Assembly: GCF_025736935.1 (NCBI RefSeq)
Contig: NZ_CP107048.1
Span: 1,426,001 to 1,490,000, forward strand
Direction of reading: 5' to 3'
DNA length: 64,000 nucleotides
Origin: Qipengyuania sp. SS22
Lineage (GTDB): Bacteria > Pseudomonadota > Alphaproteobacteria > Sphingomonadales > Sphingomonadaceae
Shown here: in pieces, positions 38,690 through 48,436 of the stretch
How the letters are laid out: the number at the start of each line of letters is the position of its first letter
How positions within the stretch are numbered: the first letter of the stretch is position 1
The notes under the pieces: generated by a model
The model's input: only the letters and a program-made list of their open reading frames with translations
The model's database searches: none
Told to the model about the DNA's origin: nothing
Position numbers and translations under genes: made by a program

Positions 38690-39378
38690 CAATCCTCGGT
38701 ACCGCTGCGGCGGGCAGGTTCAGCGTGGGCGCGCAGCGCGTCGATCTCGGCGCGCAGCGCCCTCATCTCGGTCTCGAGCTTCTCGATGCAATCGCGGCGC
38801 GGCTCGCATGGATCGTCGCAGGGCGTGCCATAGGGGATGAATTCCTTCACCCATTCCTCTGCCGGCACCAGTGTGCTGCGCGCCTTGAGACCGATCATCG
38901 TGGCGCCCTCGGGCACTTCGTCGGTGACCACCGCATTGGCGCCGATGCGCGCGCGGCGGCCGACAGTGATCGGACCGATCACCTGCGCGCCCGAGCCGAT
39001 GATCACCTCGTCCGAAATCGTCGGGTGACGCTTGCCGCCCTTGCCATTGGTCGGATTGGTCCCGCCCAGCGTGACACATTGGTAGATGGTGACATTGTCG
39101 CCGATCTCGGCGGTTTCACCGATCACCGAAAAGCCGTGATCGATAAACAGATGCTTGCCGATCGACGCGCCCGGATGGATGTCGATCGCGGTAACCATCC
39201 GGCTCCAGTGATTGACCAGCCGGGCAAGGAAAAACAGCTCGGCTTCGAACAGCCAATGCGCAACGCGGTGGTAGAATACCGCCCAGACGCCGGGATAGGT
39301 GAGCACTTCCCACCGGCTGCGGGGGGCAGGATCGCGTGCCTTCACGCTGTCGAGATAGGCGACAAGCCGTTCGAACAT
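38689..39378 (-). CDS. cysE: Serine O-acetyltransferase
   Basis: 229 residues of the EpsC/CysE type. The left-handed beta-helix contains IHPGASIGKHLFIDHGFSVIGETAEIG, the catalytic His in DHG, and TLGGTNPTNGKGGKRHPTI. It makes O-acetylserine, the carbon skeleton for cysteine. The C-terminal 40 residues form a charged helix with three cysteines (TPCDDPCEPRRDC), unusual for the family. Start is ATG 39378; GTG 39384 sits closer to GGGAG and is a real alternative. Confidence 0.93.
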   Translation of the reverse strand: MFERLVAYLDSVKARDPAPRSRWEVLTYPGVWAVFYHRVAHWLFEAELFFLARLVNHWSRMVTAIDIHPGASIGKHLFIDHGFSVIGETAEIGDNVTIYQCVTLGGTNPTNGKGGKRHPTISDEVIIGSGAQVIGPITVGRRARIGANAVVTDEVPEGATMIGLKARSTLVPAEEWVKEFIPYGTPCDDPCEPRRDCIEKLETEMRALRAEIDALRAHAEPARRSGTED

Positions 39379-39405
39379 GGACACTATTCTCCCACCGGGT
39401 GGCGA

Positions 39406-40020
39406 TTAAAGCAAGCGGCCCTGGTCCGGACCCTGCACCGCCTCCAACGCGTCACGCCATACAGATAGGGTTGCCGGAACCTGCCGTTCAAGGCTCAGTC
39501 GGTCGATTTCGGCGACGATTTTCTCTATCGCCGCGTAGCTGCGCTCCATCCGCGGGACCAGATAGGCAGGTGCGCCCTCGCCCAGCACGAGCCCCCGCTG
39601 CCCGGCATGCGAGAGCATGAGGTCGGTCGCCAGCGCATCGTCGGGCGGGCCGATTTCGAGCTGCAGGGCGGCGCCCATGCGGCTGCGCAAGTCGGGCAGC
39701 CCGATCTCCCACGTCTCGCCATCGACGACCAGCAACAGCGGGAAGCCGTCCTCCTGCGCGCGGTTCCAGCGGTGGAAAATCTCGGTTTCGGCAAGCCTCT
39801 GAACGCCGTCGATTACGCCCGCGGAATGACGCGCCGCGAACCAGCGCGCGAATAGCGACTTGCCCGAACGCGGCGGCCCGTGAAGGATCGCGGTGCGAAA
39901 CGGCCAGTTGGCGGGCGTGCCAAGCGCTTCGGCAACCGCGCGGTTGCCCGATCCGATCACGATAGAGGACGGCTCACCTGCACCGGCGGGAATCAACGGG
40001 AGAGCGATCTGCGACGTCAC
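39406..40020 (-). CDS. DnaA-like AAA+ protein, Hda type (regulator of replication initiation)
   Basis: 204 residues with a P-loop GPPRSGKS and the sensor region of the DnaA ATPase domain, but no DnaA domain IV for DNA binding. That is the composition of Hda/HdaA, which works with the DNA clamp to trigger ATP hydrolysis on DnaA and prevent re-initiation. The N-terminal MTSQIALPL resembles the clamp-binding QL-x-L/LPL motif of Hda. The start is GTG 40020. It lies 10 bases after the DUF2066 gene on the same strand. Confidence 0.85.
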   Translation of the reverse strand: MTSQIALPLIPAGAGEPSSIVIGSGNRAVAEALGTPANWPFRTAILHGPPRSGKSLFARWFAARHSAGVIDGVQRLAETEIFHRWNRAQEDGFPLLLVVDGETWEIGLPDLRSRMGAALQLEIGPPDDALATDLMLSHAGQRGLVLGEGAPAYLVPRMERSYAAIEKIVAEIDRLSLERQVPATLSVWRDALEAVQGPDQGRLL

Positions 40021-40030
40021 CGCGCGCGGC

Positions 40031-41305
40031 TCAGCGACTGATGGCGAGCGCGTTGCTGCCCTGGCGAACGGTAAAGCCGCGTGCGCGCAGCGCCTCGGCC
40101 AACTGCGCGATCGACCCGGCATAGCTCACCGTCATCACCGAGGTTCCGCCGATCGCCGTGCTGCGGATGCCCGTGCTGCGCACCCCCGGGGTGCCGCGCA
40201 CGGCGGACACCGCACCATCGAAGGCGGCGGCATCGGGAGTGGCCACCTGTACGGTGTAGAGCGCGACCGATCCTTCGGGCGGCGGGGTCTCGATCGGCGC
40301 GGCGGTGATCGCATCGCCGCTTTCGGTGGTCGGCTGCGAGGCGGCGGCAGCCGCGGCCTGGTCGCGCGCGCGCATCGCCCGGCCCAGTTCGAGCAGGCGC
40401 TGGAGCGCGGGGTCGAGCTCGGGCGTGCCGATATCGAGCGTGGGATCGGGCCGCAGCTTGCCATCGGCGAGCGCCAGTTCGAAAATGCGGTCGAAACGCA
40501 CTACTGCGCGTTCGAGCATGGCGGGCAGTTCGGCCGGCGAAGCGGCGGTCATGTCGAACCCGTCGAGATATTCGTTGTCGGGCCCGAACCGTGCGGTGAA
40601 GGTGCCTTCGACCGGGCCGCCGGGATAGGTGTAGCGCAGGTTTGCGATCGGCACGATGACATCGGCCGCGCCGAACTGGTCGAGCGCATTGCGCCACCAG
40701 GTGCGGCTGCGGCGGCCGGTCTGTCCATAGGTCAGCAGCAGCGAATCGCCGCCCGCGCCCGCCGGGCGGACATAGTCGATCCGGCTCTGTCCCGCCTGGT
40801 ATTCAGCCCAGGCGCGCTGCCATGGATTGCGCCGTTCATAGACCAACTGCGTGCCCGCAGAGACCGTCACCGGCAGCAGCAGCATGGGGGCCGAGCGCCG
40901 CGCTTCGCCTTCGGAGCCGAGATAGCGCGAGGCACGCTGGCGATCGAACACTACGCCGAGCGTGGCGATATAGCGTTTCGGTCCCAGCTGCTCGCGTTCG
41001 ATGACGATGGCGGACACGAGGCCCGCGATCTGCGAATCGCTCAACTGCGGCCCGTCGAGTCGCTCCCACGCTTTGCGCTGCGCCTCTTCCCACGCCTGCG
41101 CGCGCGCTGCCGAACCGTTGTCGGCGCGGACATCGACCTCGATCCCCGAGACCTGGATGTCACTGCTCGAGGCAACCGGGGCGATCCCGCGTTCGCCGCC
41201 GACCTGCGCCCACACCGCCGCGCCCAGCGCGCATAGCGCGGCGAGGGCCAACGCCAGGATGGCAGAGCGGCGCAAGGCGGGTTGGAGGGGGATGGTTTGG
41301 CTCAT
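40031..41305 (-). CDS. DUF2066 domain protein, exported
   Basis: 424 residues. A hydrophobic N-terminal stretch (about 12-34, [18 protein letters not shown]) is a signal peptide or anchor. The DUF2066 region (about 45-300) starts at [23 protein letters not shown]; the tail (about 315-424) carries an Ala/Pro-rich linker and a compact alpha/beta repeat-like domain. The long upstream frame to 42196 is antisense to purM and is rejected. It is divergent from purM across 69 bp and followed by hda. Function unknown. Confidence 0.82.
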   Translation of the reverse strand: MSQTIPLQPALRRSAILALALAALCALGAAVWAQVGGERGIAPVASSSDIQVSGIEVDVRADNGSAARAQAWEEAQRKAWERLDGPQLSDSQIAGLVSAIVIEREQLGPKRYIATLGVVFDRQRASRYLGSEGEARRSAPMLLLPVTVSAGTQLVYERRNPWQRAWAEYQAGQSRIDYVRPAGAGGDSLLLTYGQTGRRSRTWWRNALDQFGAADVIVPIANLRYTYPGGPVEGTFTARFGPDNEYLDGFDMTAASPAELPAMLERAVVRFDRIFELALADGKLRPDPTLDIGTPELDPALQRLLELGRAMRARDQAAAAAASQPTTESGDAITAAPIETPPPEGSVALYTVQVATPDAAAFDGAVSAVRGTPGVRSTGIRSTAIGGTSVMTVSYAGSIAQLAEALRARGFTVRQGSNALAISR

Positions 41306-41374
41306 GGGGAAAACAGGGCGCCTTTTGCCGAAAGGATTATGGAAATCCAAGCGCGAATGCGTAAGGCGGGTAGG

Positions 41375-42484
41375 ATGAGTGACGAACCGCGCAGCAACAG
41401 GCCTTCCTACACCTACGAACAGGCGGGTGTTTCGATCGAAGCGGGCAATGCGCTCGTCAAGGCGATCGGTCCGCTGGTGAAGGCGACGCTGCGCCCGGGC
41501 GCCGATGGCGAAATCGGCGGCTTCGGCGGATTTTTCGATCCCAAGGCGGCGGGCTACAAGGATCCGCTGCTGGTGGCGGGCAATGATGGCGTGGGCACCA
41601 AGCTCAAGCTGGCAATCGACAGCGACCGCCATGACACAGTGGGCGTCGACCTGGTCGCCATGTGCGTCAACGACCTGATCGTCCAGGGCGCCGAACCGCT
41701 GTTCTTCCTCGACTATTTCGCCACCGGCAAGCTGGAGAACGGCGTTGCCGAACGCGTAATCGCGGGCATCGCCGAGGGCTGCAAACAGGCCGGCTGCGCG
41801 CTGATCGGCGGCGAGACGGCCGAAATGCCGGGCATGTATGCCGCGGGCGATTACGATCTGGCGGGCTTTTGCGTCGGGGCGGTCGAACGCGGCGAGCAAT
41901 TGACCGGCGAACGCGTCGCGCCGGGGCATGTGCTGCTCGGCCTCGCCAGTTCGGGCGTCCATTCGAACGGCTATTCGCTTGTCCGCCGACTGGCTGCCGA
42001 CAAATGCTGGAACCTCGACCGCCCCGCGATGTTCGACCGCGATCGCCTGCTGATCGACGCGCTGATCGAACCGACGCGAATCTATGTGAAGAGCCTGCTG
42101 CCGGTCGTCCGCGACGGGTTGGTGGACGCGTTGGCACATATCACCGGCGGCGGCCTGCTCGAGAATATCCCGCGTGTGCTGCCCGATGGCGCGCATGCCG
42201 AAGTCGACGCCGATGGGTGGGAACAGCCCGGCCTGATGGCGTTCCTACAGGCGCAGGGCAATATCGAGCCCGCCGAAATGGCGCGGACCTTCAATTGCGG
42301 CGTCGGCATGGTGCTGGCGGTCGAGCCCGCCAATGCCGAACTGGTCCGCAGCCGGCTGGAAGATGCGGGCGAGACGGTGCTCGCGGTGGGCCGGATCGAG
42401 GCGGGCGACAAGGGCTGCACCGTGCGCGGATCGGCCGGAACCTGGGCCGCGCGCGAGGAATGGTCGGCGACGCATAATGCCTGA
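41375..42484 (+). CDS. purM: Phosphoribosylformylglycinamidine cyclo-ligase
   Basis: 369 residues. [20 protein letters not shown], the ATP-binding [14 protein letters not shown] and [11 protein letters not shown] are diagnostic. It closes the imidazole ring in de novo purine synthesis (step five). The start at 41375 is chosen for GGCGGGTAGG upstream; ATG 41357 is less likely. Its last eight bases overlap purN. Confidence 0.97.
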   Translation: MSDEPRSNRPSYTYEQAGVSIEAGNALVKAIGPLVKATLRPGADGEIGGFGGFFDPKAAGYKDPLLVAGNDGVGTKLKLAIDSDRHDTVGVDLVAMCVNDLIVQGAEPLFFLDYFATGKLENGVAERVIAGIAEGCKQAGCALIGGETAEMPGMYAAGDYDLAGFCVGAVERGEQLTGERVAPGHVLLGLASSGVHSNGYSLVRRLAADKCWNLDRPAMFDRDRLLIDALIEPTRIYVKSLLPVVRDGLVDALAHITGGGLLENIPRVLPDGAHAEVDADGWEQPGLMAFLQAQGNIEPAEMARTFNCGVGMVLAVEPANAELVRSRLEDAGETVLAVGRIEAGDKGCTVRGSAGTWAAREEWSATHNA

Positions 42485-43442
42485 CGCGACCAAGGTCGCG
42501 GTCTTCGTGTCCGGCAAGGGCACCAATATGGCCGCGCTGCTCTATGCCAGCCGCCTGCCCCACGCTGCCTACGAGATTGTGCTGGTCGCGGCCAACGATC
42601 CGCAGGCCGAGGGGCTGCAACTGGCCGCAGCCGAGAGCGTGGCAACGTTTGCGCTTTCACACCGGGGCATGGCACGCGACGACCATGACGCGGCGATGGA
42701 ACAGGCGGCGCGCGATGCCGGGGCCGACTATATCGTGCTGGCTGGATATATGCGAATCCTGACGCCCGGCTTCGTCGCGCGGTGGGAGGGGCGCATGCTC
42801 AACATCCATCCCTCGCTGCTGCCCAGATATCCCGGGCTCGACACGCATGCCAAGGCCATCGCGGCAGGCGATAGTCACGCCGGGGCGAGCGTCCATCTGG
42901 TGAGTGACGAGCTCGATGCCGGCGAGTTGCTTGGACAGCTGGCGGTCGCGATCTGGCCGGGCGATACGCCCGAGAAGCTCGCCAACCGCGTGCGTGTGGC
43001 CGAACACCAGCTCTATCCTCAAGTCCTCAGCGAGTACGTTTCGCGCGGGAATGATCCGCAATGGCTGCTCGAGCGCGTGCGCGAACGCGCGCTGGCGCTG
43101 CCGCAAACGCATGAGCGCGAGAGCCATGGCGCGCCGGGTTTCCGCGTGGGGACGGAGAAATCGGGCAAGTTCTTCGCCTATTTCTCCGACCAGCATCACG
43201 GCACGCCGCATATCTCGCTGCTGGTCAAATGCTCGGGGCTGGATGAGCTGGAGAACTTGGTCGAGGCGCAGCCGCAGGCCTATCACAAGCCCGCCTATTA
43301 CGGCGCGAGCGGGTGGATCGGCGTGATCCTCAACCGTCCGGGAGTCGATTGGGACACTGTCGCCGACTGGTTGCAGCGCAGTTGGCGGGCGGTCGCGCCG
43401 AAAGGCGCCACCCGCCTGATCGACGCGGCGGACGAGTTTTAG
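42477..43442 (+). CDS. purN: Phosphoribosylglycinamide formyltransferase fused to an MmcQ/YjbR domain
   Basis: 321 residues, about 110 longer than E. coli PurN. Residues 1-195 are a complete formyltransferase with [13 protein letters not shown] and catalytic Asn109, His111 and Asp147; it transfers a formyl group from 10-formyl-THF in purine synthesis. Residues about 195-321 match the MmcQ/YjbR (DUF419) fold: [27 protein letters not shown] and [12 protein letters not shown]. The junction is open with no frameshift. The YjbR domain is a putative DNA- or ligand-binding fold of unknown role. Confidence 0.92.
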   Translation: MPDATKVAVFVSGKGTNMAALLYASRLPHAAYEIVLVAANDPQAEGLQLAAAESVATFALSHRGMARDDHDAAMEQAARDAGADYIVLAGYMRILTPGFVARWEGRMLNIHPSLLPRYPGLDTHAKAIAAGDSHAGASVHLVSDELDAGELLGQLAVAIWPGDTPEKLANRVRVAEHQLYPQVLSEYVSRGNDPQWLLERVRERALALPQTHERESHGAPGFRVGTEKSGKFFAYFSDQHHGTPHISLLVKCSGLDELENLVEAQPQAYHKPAYYGASGWIGVILNRPGVDWDTVADWLQRSWRAVAPKGATRLIDAADEF

Positions 43443-43447
43443 CTGCG

Positions 43448-44644
43448 GTGGGCATCCCGCCCCGCCCGCATCCGCTGGCCCGCGCGAAAGCAGCCGATTG
43501 GGCCGGGCGCGCGGTGCAGGCGCTGTGGGACAAGGGCCTGACCCCCAAACCGCCGCTGGAACCGGACTTCCTGTGGGAGGTCGGCAGCCGCGGGTTCGAT
43601 CCGCAAGACGAAACGTCGCTGCGCAGCGCTGCAGAGGTCGAGGATTTCCGCGCGCGGCTGGACCAGTTGTGTGCCAGCCTGCGCGAGGACGCCGCGCTCA
43701 ATGCGATGGGTCATGCGATGGCCTATGGCCAGCTGACCTCGGCCATCCGCAAGCGCCACGCGCTGGGGCGCGTCTGGCGCGAAGCCCCGCAGTTGGCGCA
43801 GACGCCCATCGCGCCGCCGATCATCGTGGTCGGCCAGATGCGCGCGGGCACCACCCGGATGCACCGCCTGCTGGCGGCCGATCCGCGGCATGCGGGCACG
43901 CGGTTCTGTAACAGCCATAACCCGGTGCCGGTCACTCCCGACTGGCGCCCTCTCAAGGCCGGTGCGGCCTTGGCGATCGCGCGCCGCATCAATCCATGGC
44001 TCGACGCGCTGCACCCCTTCGGCGCAACGCGGATCGACGAAGAAATCGGCTGGCTGGCGGGCGCGCTGTCACCCGCGACGTTCGAAGCACAGTGGCATAT
44101 TCCCCGCTTCGTCGGCTGGAGCGAAGCGCGCGACCCCGCGCCCGTCTATGCCGAGTTCGCGCGTATCCTGCGGATGGACGCGGCGACGATGGACGATGCG
44201 GACCAGCCGCGCGTGCTCAAATGTCCGCAATTTTCGGAAGACCTGCCCGCGCTGCTGGCGCAATTCCCCGAGGCGCGGCTGGTGGTGACCCGGCGCGACA
44301 GCGCGGAGGTGCTCGACAGCTCTGTGTCGCTCGTCGCCAGCCAGATGGCAGTCCAGTCCGACCATGGCGATCTAGCGCGGATCGAGCGCGAATGGCAGCG
44401 CAAGCTGCGGCTGCGCGAACAACGGCTGGAGACCGCGCTGGCGGATTTTCAGGGCGCGGTCGCATGGGTCGATTTCGAGCGACTCAATGCCGATTGGCCG
44501 GGCGAGATTGCCCAGACCTATGCCGCGCTCGACCTGCCGCTGACCGATGCTGCGCTGGCCGCGATGCACCGCGAACAAAGCCGCGCGGAACACGGCAGCC
44601 ATACTGCGCACAAGACCCAGCTCGCCCAGTTCGCGGCGAGTTGA
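43448..44644 (+). CDS. Sulfotransferase family protein
   Basis: 398 residues starting at GTG 43448, six bases after purN. The PAPS-binding loop is PPIIVVGQMRAGTTRMHRLL, and a later segment LVVTRRDSAEVLDSSVSLVA matches the 3'-phosphate-binding Arg/Ser region. This resembles the bacterial Sulfotransfer_3 group acting on small molecules or lipids. The N-terminal 90 residues are helical and lack a signal peptide, so it is cytoplasmic. Its link with the purine genes is probably only transcriptional; acceptor unknown. Confidence 0.85.
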   Translation: MGIPPRPHPLARAKAADWAGRAVQALWDKGLTPKPPLEPDFLWEVGSRGFDPQDETSLRSAAEVEDFRARLDQLCASLREDAALNAMGHAMAYGQLTSAIRKRHALGRVWREAPQLAQTPIAPPIIVVGQMRAGTTRMHRLLAADPRHAGTRFCNSHNPVPVTPDWRPLKAGAALAIARRINPWLDALHPFGATRIDEEIGWLAGALSPATFEAQWHIPRFVGWSEARDPAPVYAEFARILRMDAATMDDADQPRVLKCPQFSEDLPALLAQFPEARLVVTRRDSAEVLDSSVSLVASQMAVQSDHGDLARIEREWQRKLRLREQRLETALADFQGAVAWVDFERLNADWPGEIAQTYAALDLPLTDAALAAMHREQSRAEHGSHTAHKTQLAQFAAS

Positions 44645-44650
44645 AGCAGC

Positions 44651-45076
44651 TTAGCTGGCGCGGCGTCCCTGGCGCTGGGCAGCGAACAGCGGTCCGGTCA
44701 TGCGGTCAGGCGGCCGCGTAATCTCGACCCGCGTAATCTGCGCTCCGTCGAAATATATCCGCCACATCACCGGCCCGTCGATTTCGGGCATCGAGCTGTC
44801 GATATGGCCGCGCACCAGCACTTCGTCGCCCGAATGGTCAAGCGTATCGACCTGGATCTGCGGACGGTCGGCCTGTTCGCGAAAAGCGCGGTCGGCATCG
44901 ATGATCGCGGGAAGGCCTTGCAGCTTCAATCCATTGCCATCGACCAGCACCGCATCCGGGGCCAGAACCCGCGAAACAGCCTCGTAGTCGAGCGAATTCA
45001 GCCCGGCGATCACATCGCATACGGCATTCGCCCGAGCCTTGCGGTTGAGGCGTTTCTTGAACAGGAAGTGCAGCAT
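44651..45076 (-). CDS. NTF2/SnoaL-like fold protein
   Basis: 141 residues. After a short hydrophobic-basic start (MLHFLFKKRLNRKARAN), the domain follows the cone-shaped NTF2-like pattern: VCDVIAGLNSLDYEAVSRVLAPDAVLVDGNG, then alternating strands ending VMWRIYFDGAQITRVEI. Family members are isomerases, hydratases or binding proteins. No conserved active-site set can be named here. It is convergent with the sulfotransferase gene with a gap of six bases. Confidence 0.75.
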   Translation of the reverse strand: MLHFLFKKRLNRKARANAVCDVIAGLNSLDYEAVSRVLAPDAVLVDGNGLKLQGLPAIIDADRAFREQADRPQIQVDTLDHSGDEVLVRGHIDSSMPEIDGPVMWRIYFDGAQITRVEITRPPDRMTGPLFAAQRQGRRAS

Positions 45077-45159
45077 AACGGGGACAATCCTATAACGGAT
45101 TGCCCCCGCTTCAACTATCAAAAGTTATGCCCGCGGAATTAACCGCTTAAGGCAGGAAT

Positions 45160-45582
45160 TCAGCCTACGAGCTCGGCTTCGTCGAAGAAGAAGTCGATTT
45201 CGATCTTGGCATTTTCGTCGCTGTCCGAACCGTGGACCGAATTGGCTTCGATCGATTCCGCATAGGTCTTGCGGATCGTGCCTTCGTCGGCATCGGCCGG
45301 GTTGGTCGCGCCCATCACGTCGCGGTTGCGCTTCACGGCGTCTTCGCCTTCGAGCACCTGCACGACGACCGGGCCCGAGATCATGAAATCGACCAGTTCA
45401 CCGAAGAAGGGGCGTTCCTTGTGGACCGCGTAAAAGCCTTCGGCCTGTTCGCGGGTCATCTGGATGCGCTTCGAAGCGACGACGCGCAGGCCGGCTTCTT
45501 CCAGCATCTTGGTGACTGCACCGGTCAGGTTGCGGCGGGTGGCATCGGGCTTGATGATCGAAAAGGTGCGGGTAACCGCCAT
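45160..45582 (-). CDS. ndk: Nucleoside diphosphate kinase
   Basis: 140 residues, the normal length. ATP-binding [11 protein letters not shown] and the active-site histidine in [13 protein letters not shown] are intact. It balances nucleoside triphosphate pools by phosphate transfer through that histidine. It stands 77 bp after a lipoprotein gene on the same strand. An AAGGAAAT site precedes the ATG. Confidence 0.98.
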   Translation of the reverse strand: MAVTRTFSIIKPDATRRNLTGAVTKMLEEAGLRVVASKRIQMTREQAEGFYAVHKERPFFGELVDFMISGPVVVQVLEGEDAVKRNRDVMGATNPADADEGTIRKTYAESIEANSVHGSDSDENAKIEIDFFFDEAELVG

Positions 45583-45665
45583 GGTGATTTCCTTGCGTGG
45601 ATTTTTATACGGGGAGAGGAGGTCTCGCGCGCGCCCCTAGCGCCGCGCGCCCGCACGGGCAAGAT

Positions 45666-46196
45666 TCATTCGAGGCCGTGCCCGATCGACAGCTGGGCTT
45701 CGGTGACCTCGTCCTGACGCGTGGCGGTGAAGGAAAAACTGGTCCCATCTGCGCCCTCGCCGCCGATCATCGTTACCGGGCCGCTTTCCAGCGAGGTGGC
45801 CACATCGATCCCCACTGCTTCGGCCTGCGTGCGGTAATAGGACACCATTTCCTGCGGCGTGGCATCGCTTTCCAGATTAAGCAGCACCAGCAGCCCATCG
45901 GCCTGTTCCACCCGCGTGTTGTTGGTGACGCTGGCGCCGGGATAGACTGCAAAGCCTGCGGGAAGCGCGACCGGCACCTTTTCGCCCGAGCGCATCGTCG
46001 TGGTGGTGCCATCGCCATCGGTATGGCGCGCGCTGGTTTCACCGGTCCGGGCATCGATATCGTAGGAGCCGCGCGGCTGGGCGCCGTCACCCGCCGACGC
46101 GCCCTCGGGGTCATCCGCATCGCCGCCACAACCGCCTAGCGCGAGCGCGGCAGCACTGAAAGCGGCAAGGCGGGCGGCATGCGGGCTGCGGGTCAT
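45666..46196 (-). CDS. Hypothetical lipoprotein, 176 aa
   Basis: The signal (TRSPHAARLAAFSAAALALGGC) has a lipobox ending at Cys23, followed by a Gly/Asp-rich linker. The rest holds PAGFAVYPGASVTNNTRV and ATPQEMVSYYRTQAEAVG, a pattern seen in several small exported sphingomonad proteins with a DUF4019- or similar-type fold, but I cannot name a family with confidence. It lies 34 bases after holC and before ndk. Function unknown. Confidence 0.72.
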   Translation of the reverse strand: MTRSPHAARLAAFSAAALALGGCGGDADDPEGASAGDGAQPRGSYDIDARTGETSARHTDGDGTTTTMRSGEKVPVALPAGFAVYPGASVTNNTRVEQADGLLVLLNLESDATPQEMVSYYRTQAEAVGIDVATSLESGPVTMIGGEGADGTSFSFTATRQDEVTEAQLSIGHGLE

Positions 46197-46230
46197 ACCC
46201 AATCGACCCACGAAGCGCCGAAGGGTTCCG

Positions 46231-46680
46231 TCAGCGCCCTTCGCGCCAGGCACCGTTTTCGTCCTGCTTGTTGATGCGGTTGTCGATCTGATCGTCTTGC
46301 GCGAAGCGCCGCCACAGTTCGGCAGCGGCATCGCGCTGCGTGCCGTCGAACAAGAGCAGCACGCGGTCGAACCCCAGCGCGTCGTCGCGCCACTGGCCAT
46401 CGGCGATCAGCGCCATGCGCGCATCATTGGGTGCGGCGCAATCCGCCGACAGCAGGATCGGCTGGTGTGCCTCATGCGGTCCGCCGGCCATGCCATTGGC
46501 GAGGAAAGTCCCCCCGCCCTGCTCCCAAAGCAGCTTGCCGAGCTGGCCACGCTGCGCCTCGTCGCCGCTTACTACCAACAGGCGCTCGCCCGCCTGCAAC
46601 ACCTTGCGCGCCAGCTTGGCGGTGGTGACATCGACCGGATCGCGGCTGAGCTGGTAGAAATCGACGCGGGTGGCGGTCAT
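46231..46680 (-). CDS. holC: DNA polymerase III subunit chi
   Basis: 149 residues. VDFYQLSRDPVDVTTAKLARKVLQAGERLLVVSGD and LLLFDGTQRDAAAELWRRF match HolC, which links the clamp loader to single-strand binding protein. The ATG overlaps the DUF2256 stop (ATGA). The pepA-holC neighbourhood is common in proteobacteria, here with the DUF2256 gene in between. Confidence 0.9.
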   Translation of the reverse strand: MTATRVDFYQLSRDPVDVTTAKLARKVLQAGERLLVVSGDEAQRGQLGKLLWEQGGGTFLANGMAGGPHEAHQPILLSADCAAPNDARMALIADGQWRDDALGFDRVLLLFDGTQRDAAAELWRRFAQDDQIDNRINKQDENGAWREGR

Positions 46681-46868
46681 TCCTGGCCTGCCGCTTCGCT
46701 GCCTGCCGCCGGCTTGTTCCGGCGGCATTTGTCCGAGCAGTATTTCACCCCGTCCCAGTCACGCGCCCATTTCTTGCGCCAGGTGAAATCGAAGCCGCAG
46801 GTCAGGCAGGTCTTGCTGGGCAGATCGCCCATCCGCCGCATCTTGCCACTGCCCTTGCCCTTGGCCAC
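46677..46868 (-). CDS. DUF2256 domain protein (small four-cysteine protein)
   Basis: 63 residues from GTG 46868. The DUF2256 signature is complete: LPSKTCLTCGFDFTWRKKWARDWDGVKYCSDKC, with two Cys-x2-Cys or Cys-x3-Cys pairs fit for one zinc ion. DUF2256 genes often sit beside FeS-type photolyase genes in other bacteria; here the photolyase is about 30 kb away. It is coupled to holC by a 4-base overlap and lies eight bases after pepA. Confidence 0.85.
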   Translation of the reverse strand: MAKGKGSGKMRRMGDLPSKTCLTCGFDFTWRKKWARDWDGVKYCSDKCRRNKPAAGSEAAGQE

Positions 46869-46876
46869 GACTGCCG

Positions 46877-48337
46877 TCAGCCCTCCAGCGTGTCGCGGAC
46901 GAAGCGATCGATCAGGCGTACGCCATAGCCGGTTGCGCCCTTGCCCCAGGTGCGGCCGGGTTTGTCCGACCAGACCATTCCCGCAACATCGACATGCGCC
47001 CACGGCGTACCGTTGACGATGAAGCGCTGGAGGAACTGTGCTGCGGTGATCGAACCTGCGCCCTTGCCGCCGATGTTCTTCATGTCGGCGATCGGCGAAT
47101 TGATCAGCTTGTCGTATGCGGGGCCGATCGGCATCCGCCAGTTGCGGTCGCCCGTGCTTTCGCCCGCGGCGTGGAGGTCCTGCGCAAGCTGGTCGTCATT
47201 GGAAAAGACGCCGGCGAATTCGTTACCCAGCGCAACGATGATCGCGCCGGTCAGCGTGGCGAAATCGATGATCCGCGCGGGCTGGAACTCTTCCTGCGTC
47301 CAGTGCAGTGCATCGGCCAGCACCAGCCGTCCTTCGGCATCGGTGTTGAGCACTTCGATGGTCTGACCGCTCATGCTGGTGACCACGTCGCCCGGACGCT
47401 GCGCCTTGCCGTCGGGCATGTTCTCGACGAGGCCCATCACGCCGACGACATTGACCTTGGCCTTGCGGCTGGCGAGCGTGAGCATTGCCCCGGCGACCGC
47501 ACCGGCGCCGCCCATGTCCCATTTCATGTCTTCCATGCCCGGTCCCGGCTTGATCGAGATGCCGCCGGTATCGAAGGTCACGCCCTTGCCGACAAAGGCC
47601 GTCGGTGCCGCATCCGCCGCGCCGCCGTTCCAGCGGATCGCGAGGATGCGCGATTCGCGTTCGGAACCCAGACCGACGCCGAGCAGCGAGCCCATGCCGA
47701 GCCGTTCCATTTCGGCTTCATCGAGCACGACCAGTTCCACGCCGGTCCCGGCGAAGCGATTCTGGCACCGCGTCACGAAGCTTTCGGGGTAGAGGATATT
47801 GGCCGGTTCGGTGATGAGTTCGCGGGTGAATTCGACGCCGGTCGCGACATGCGCCATGTCGTCCCAGGCCGCCTTGGCGCCCTCGGGCGCGCCAACCACG
47901 ATAATTTTGCCGAGCGTGATCTTCTGCTCGTCCTTCAGCTTGGTGCGGTAGATATCGTAGCGCCAGTTGCGCAGCCGCAGGCCGAGCAGGACGCACGCGG
48001 CCTCGTCACCCGACAGCCCGCTGTCGGTCAGGTCCAGCACCAGTTCCACCGCACCGCTCGCCTGGTATTTCGCTGCCAGCGCCGCGCCGGCCTTCTCGAG
48101 ATTGGCGAGGCGTGCTTCGTCGTTCCGGTCACCGGCACCCGCCAGCGCCAGTTGCAGCACCTGACCATCGCGTTCGACGAAGCCTTCGAAGACCTGCCCA
48201 GCAGTGCCCTTGAAGCGCGCAGAGGCCATGCCTTCGACCAGCGATTTTTCGAGGCCGGCGGGAACCTTGCCCTTGTCGGTGACTTGCGCAACAAGGCGCA
48301 CATCCTGCGGACGGGACTGGCTGAACTGAATTTGCAT
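46877..48337 (-). CDS. pepA: Leucyl aminopeptidase (M17)
   Basis: 486 residues. The metal-binding signatures KGVTFDTGGISIKPG and NTDAEGRLVLADAL are intact, and the N-terminal alpha/beta domain has the normal length. It removes N-terminal residues from peptides in the cytoplasm and in E. coli also binds DNA. The start MQIQFSQSRPQ at 48337 fits the family; the open frame continuing to 49459 is antisense to lptD and is rejected. It is divergent from lptD across 99 bp. Confidence 0.95.
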   Translation of the reverse strand: MQIQFSQSRPQDVRLVAQVTDKGKVPAGLEKSLVEGMASARFKGTAGQVFEGFVERDGQVLQLALAGAGDRNDEARLANLEKAGAALAAKYQASGAVELVLDLTDSGLSGDEAACVLLGLRLRNWRYDIYRTKLKDEQKITLGKIIVVGAPEGAKAAWDDMAHVATGVEFTRELITEPANILYPESFVTRCQNRFAGTGVELVVLDEAEMERLGMGSLLGVGLGSERESRILAIRWNGGAADAAPTAFVGKGVTFDTGGISIKPGPGMEDMKWDMGGAGAVAGAMLTLASRKAKVNVVGVMGLVENMPDGKAQRPGDVVTSMSGQTIEVLNTDAEGRLVLADALHWTQEEFQPARIIDFATLTGAIIVALGNEFAGVFSNDDQLAQDLHAAGESTGDRNWRMPIGPAYDKLINSPIADMKNIGGKGAGSITAAQFLQRFIVNGTPWAHVDVAGMVWSDKPGRTWGKGATGYGVRLIDRFVRDTLEG

Positions 48338-48436
48338 GCGATCTCCGGAATCTTTTCTGGTCGGGACGGCGCGGCCCGCGCGCGTCCTGCAAGGATGGCG
48401 ATTGCGATTAGGCGTGGCCGGTGCGATAGGCAAGCC

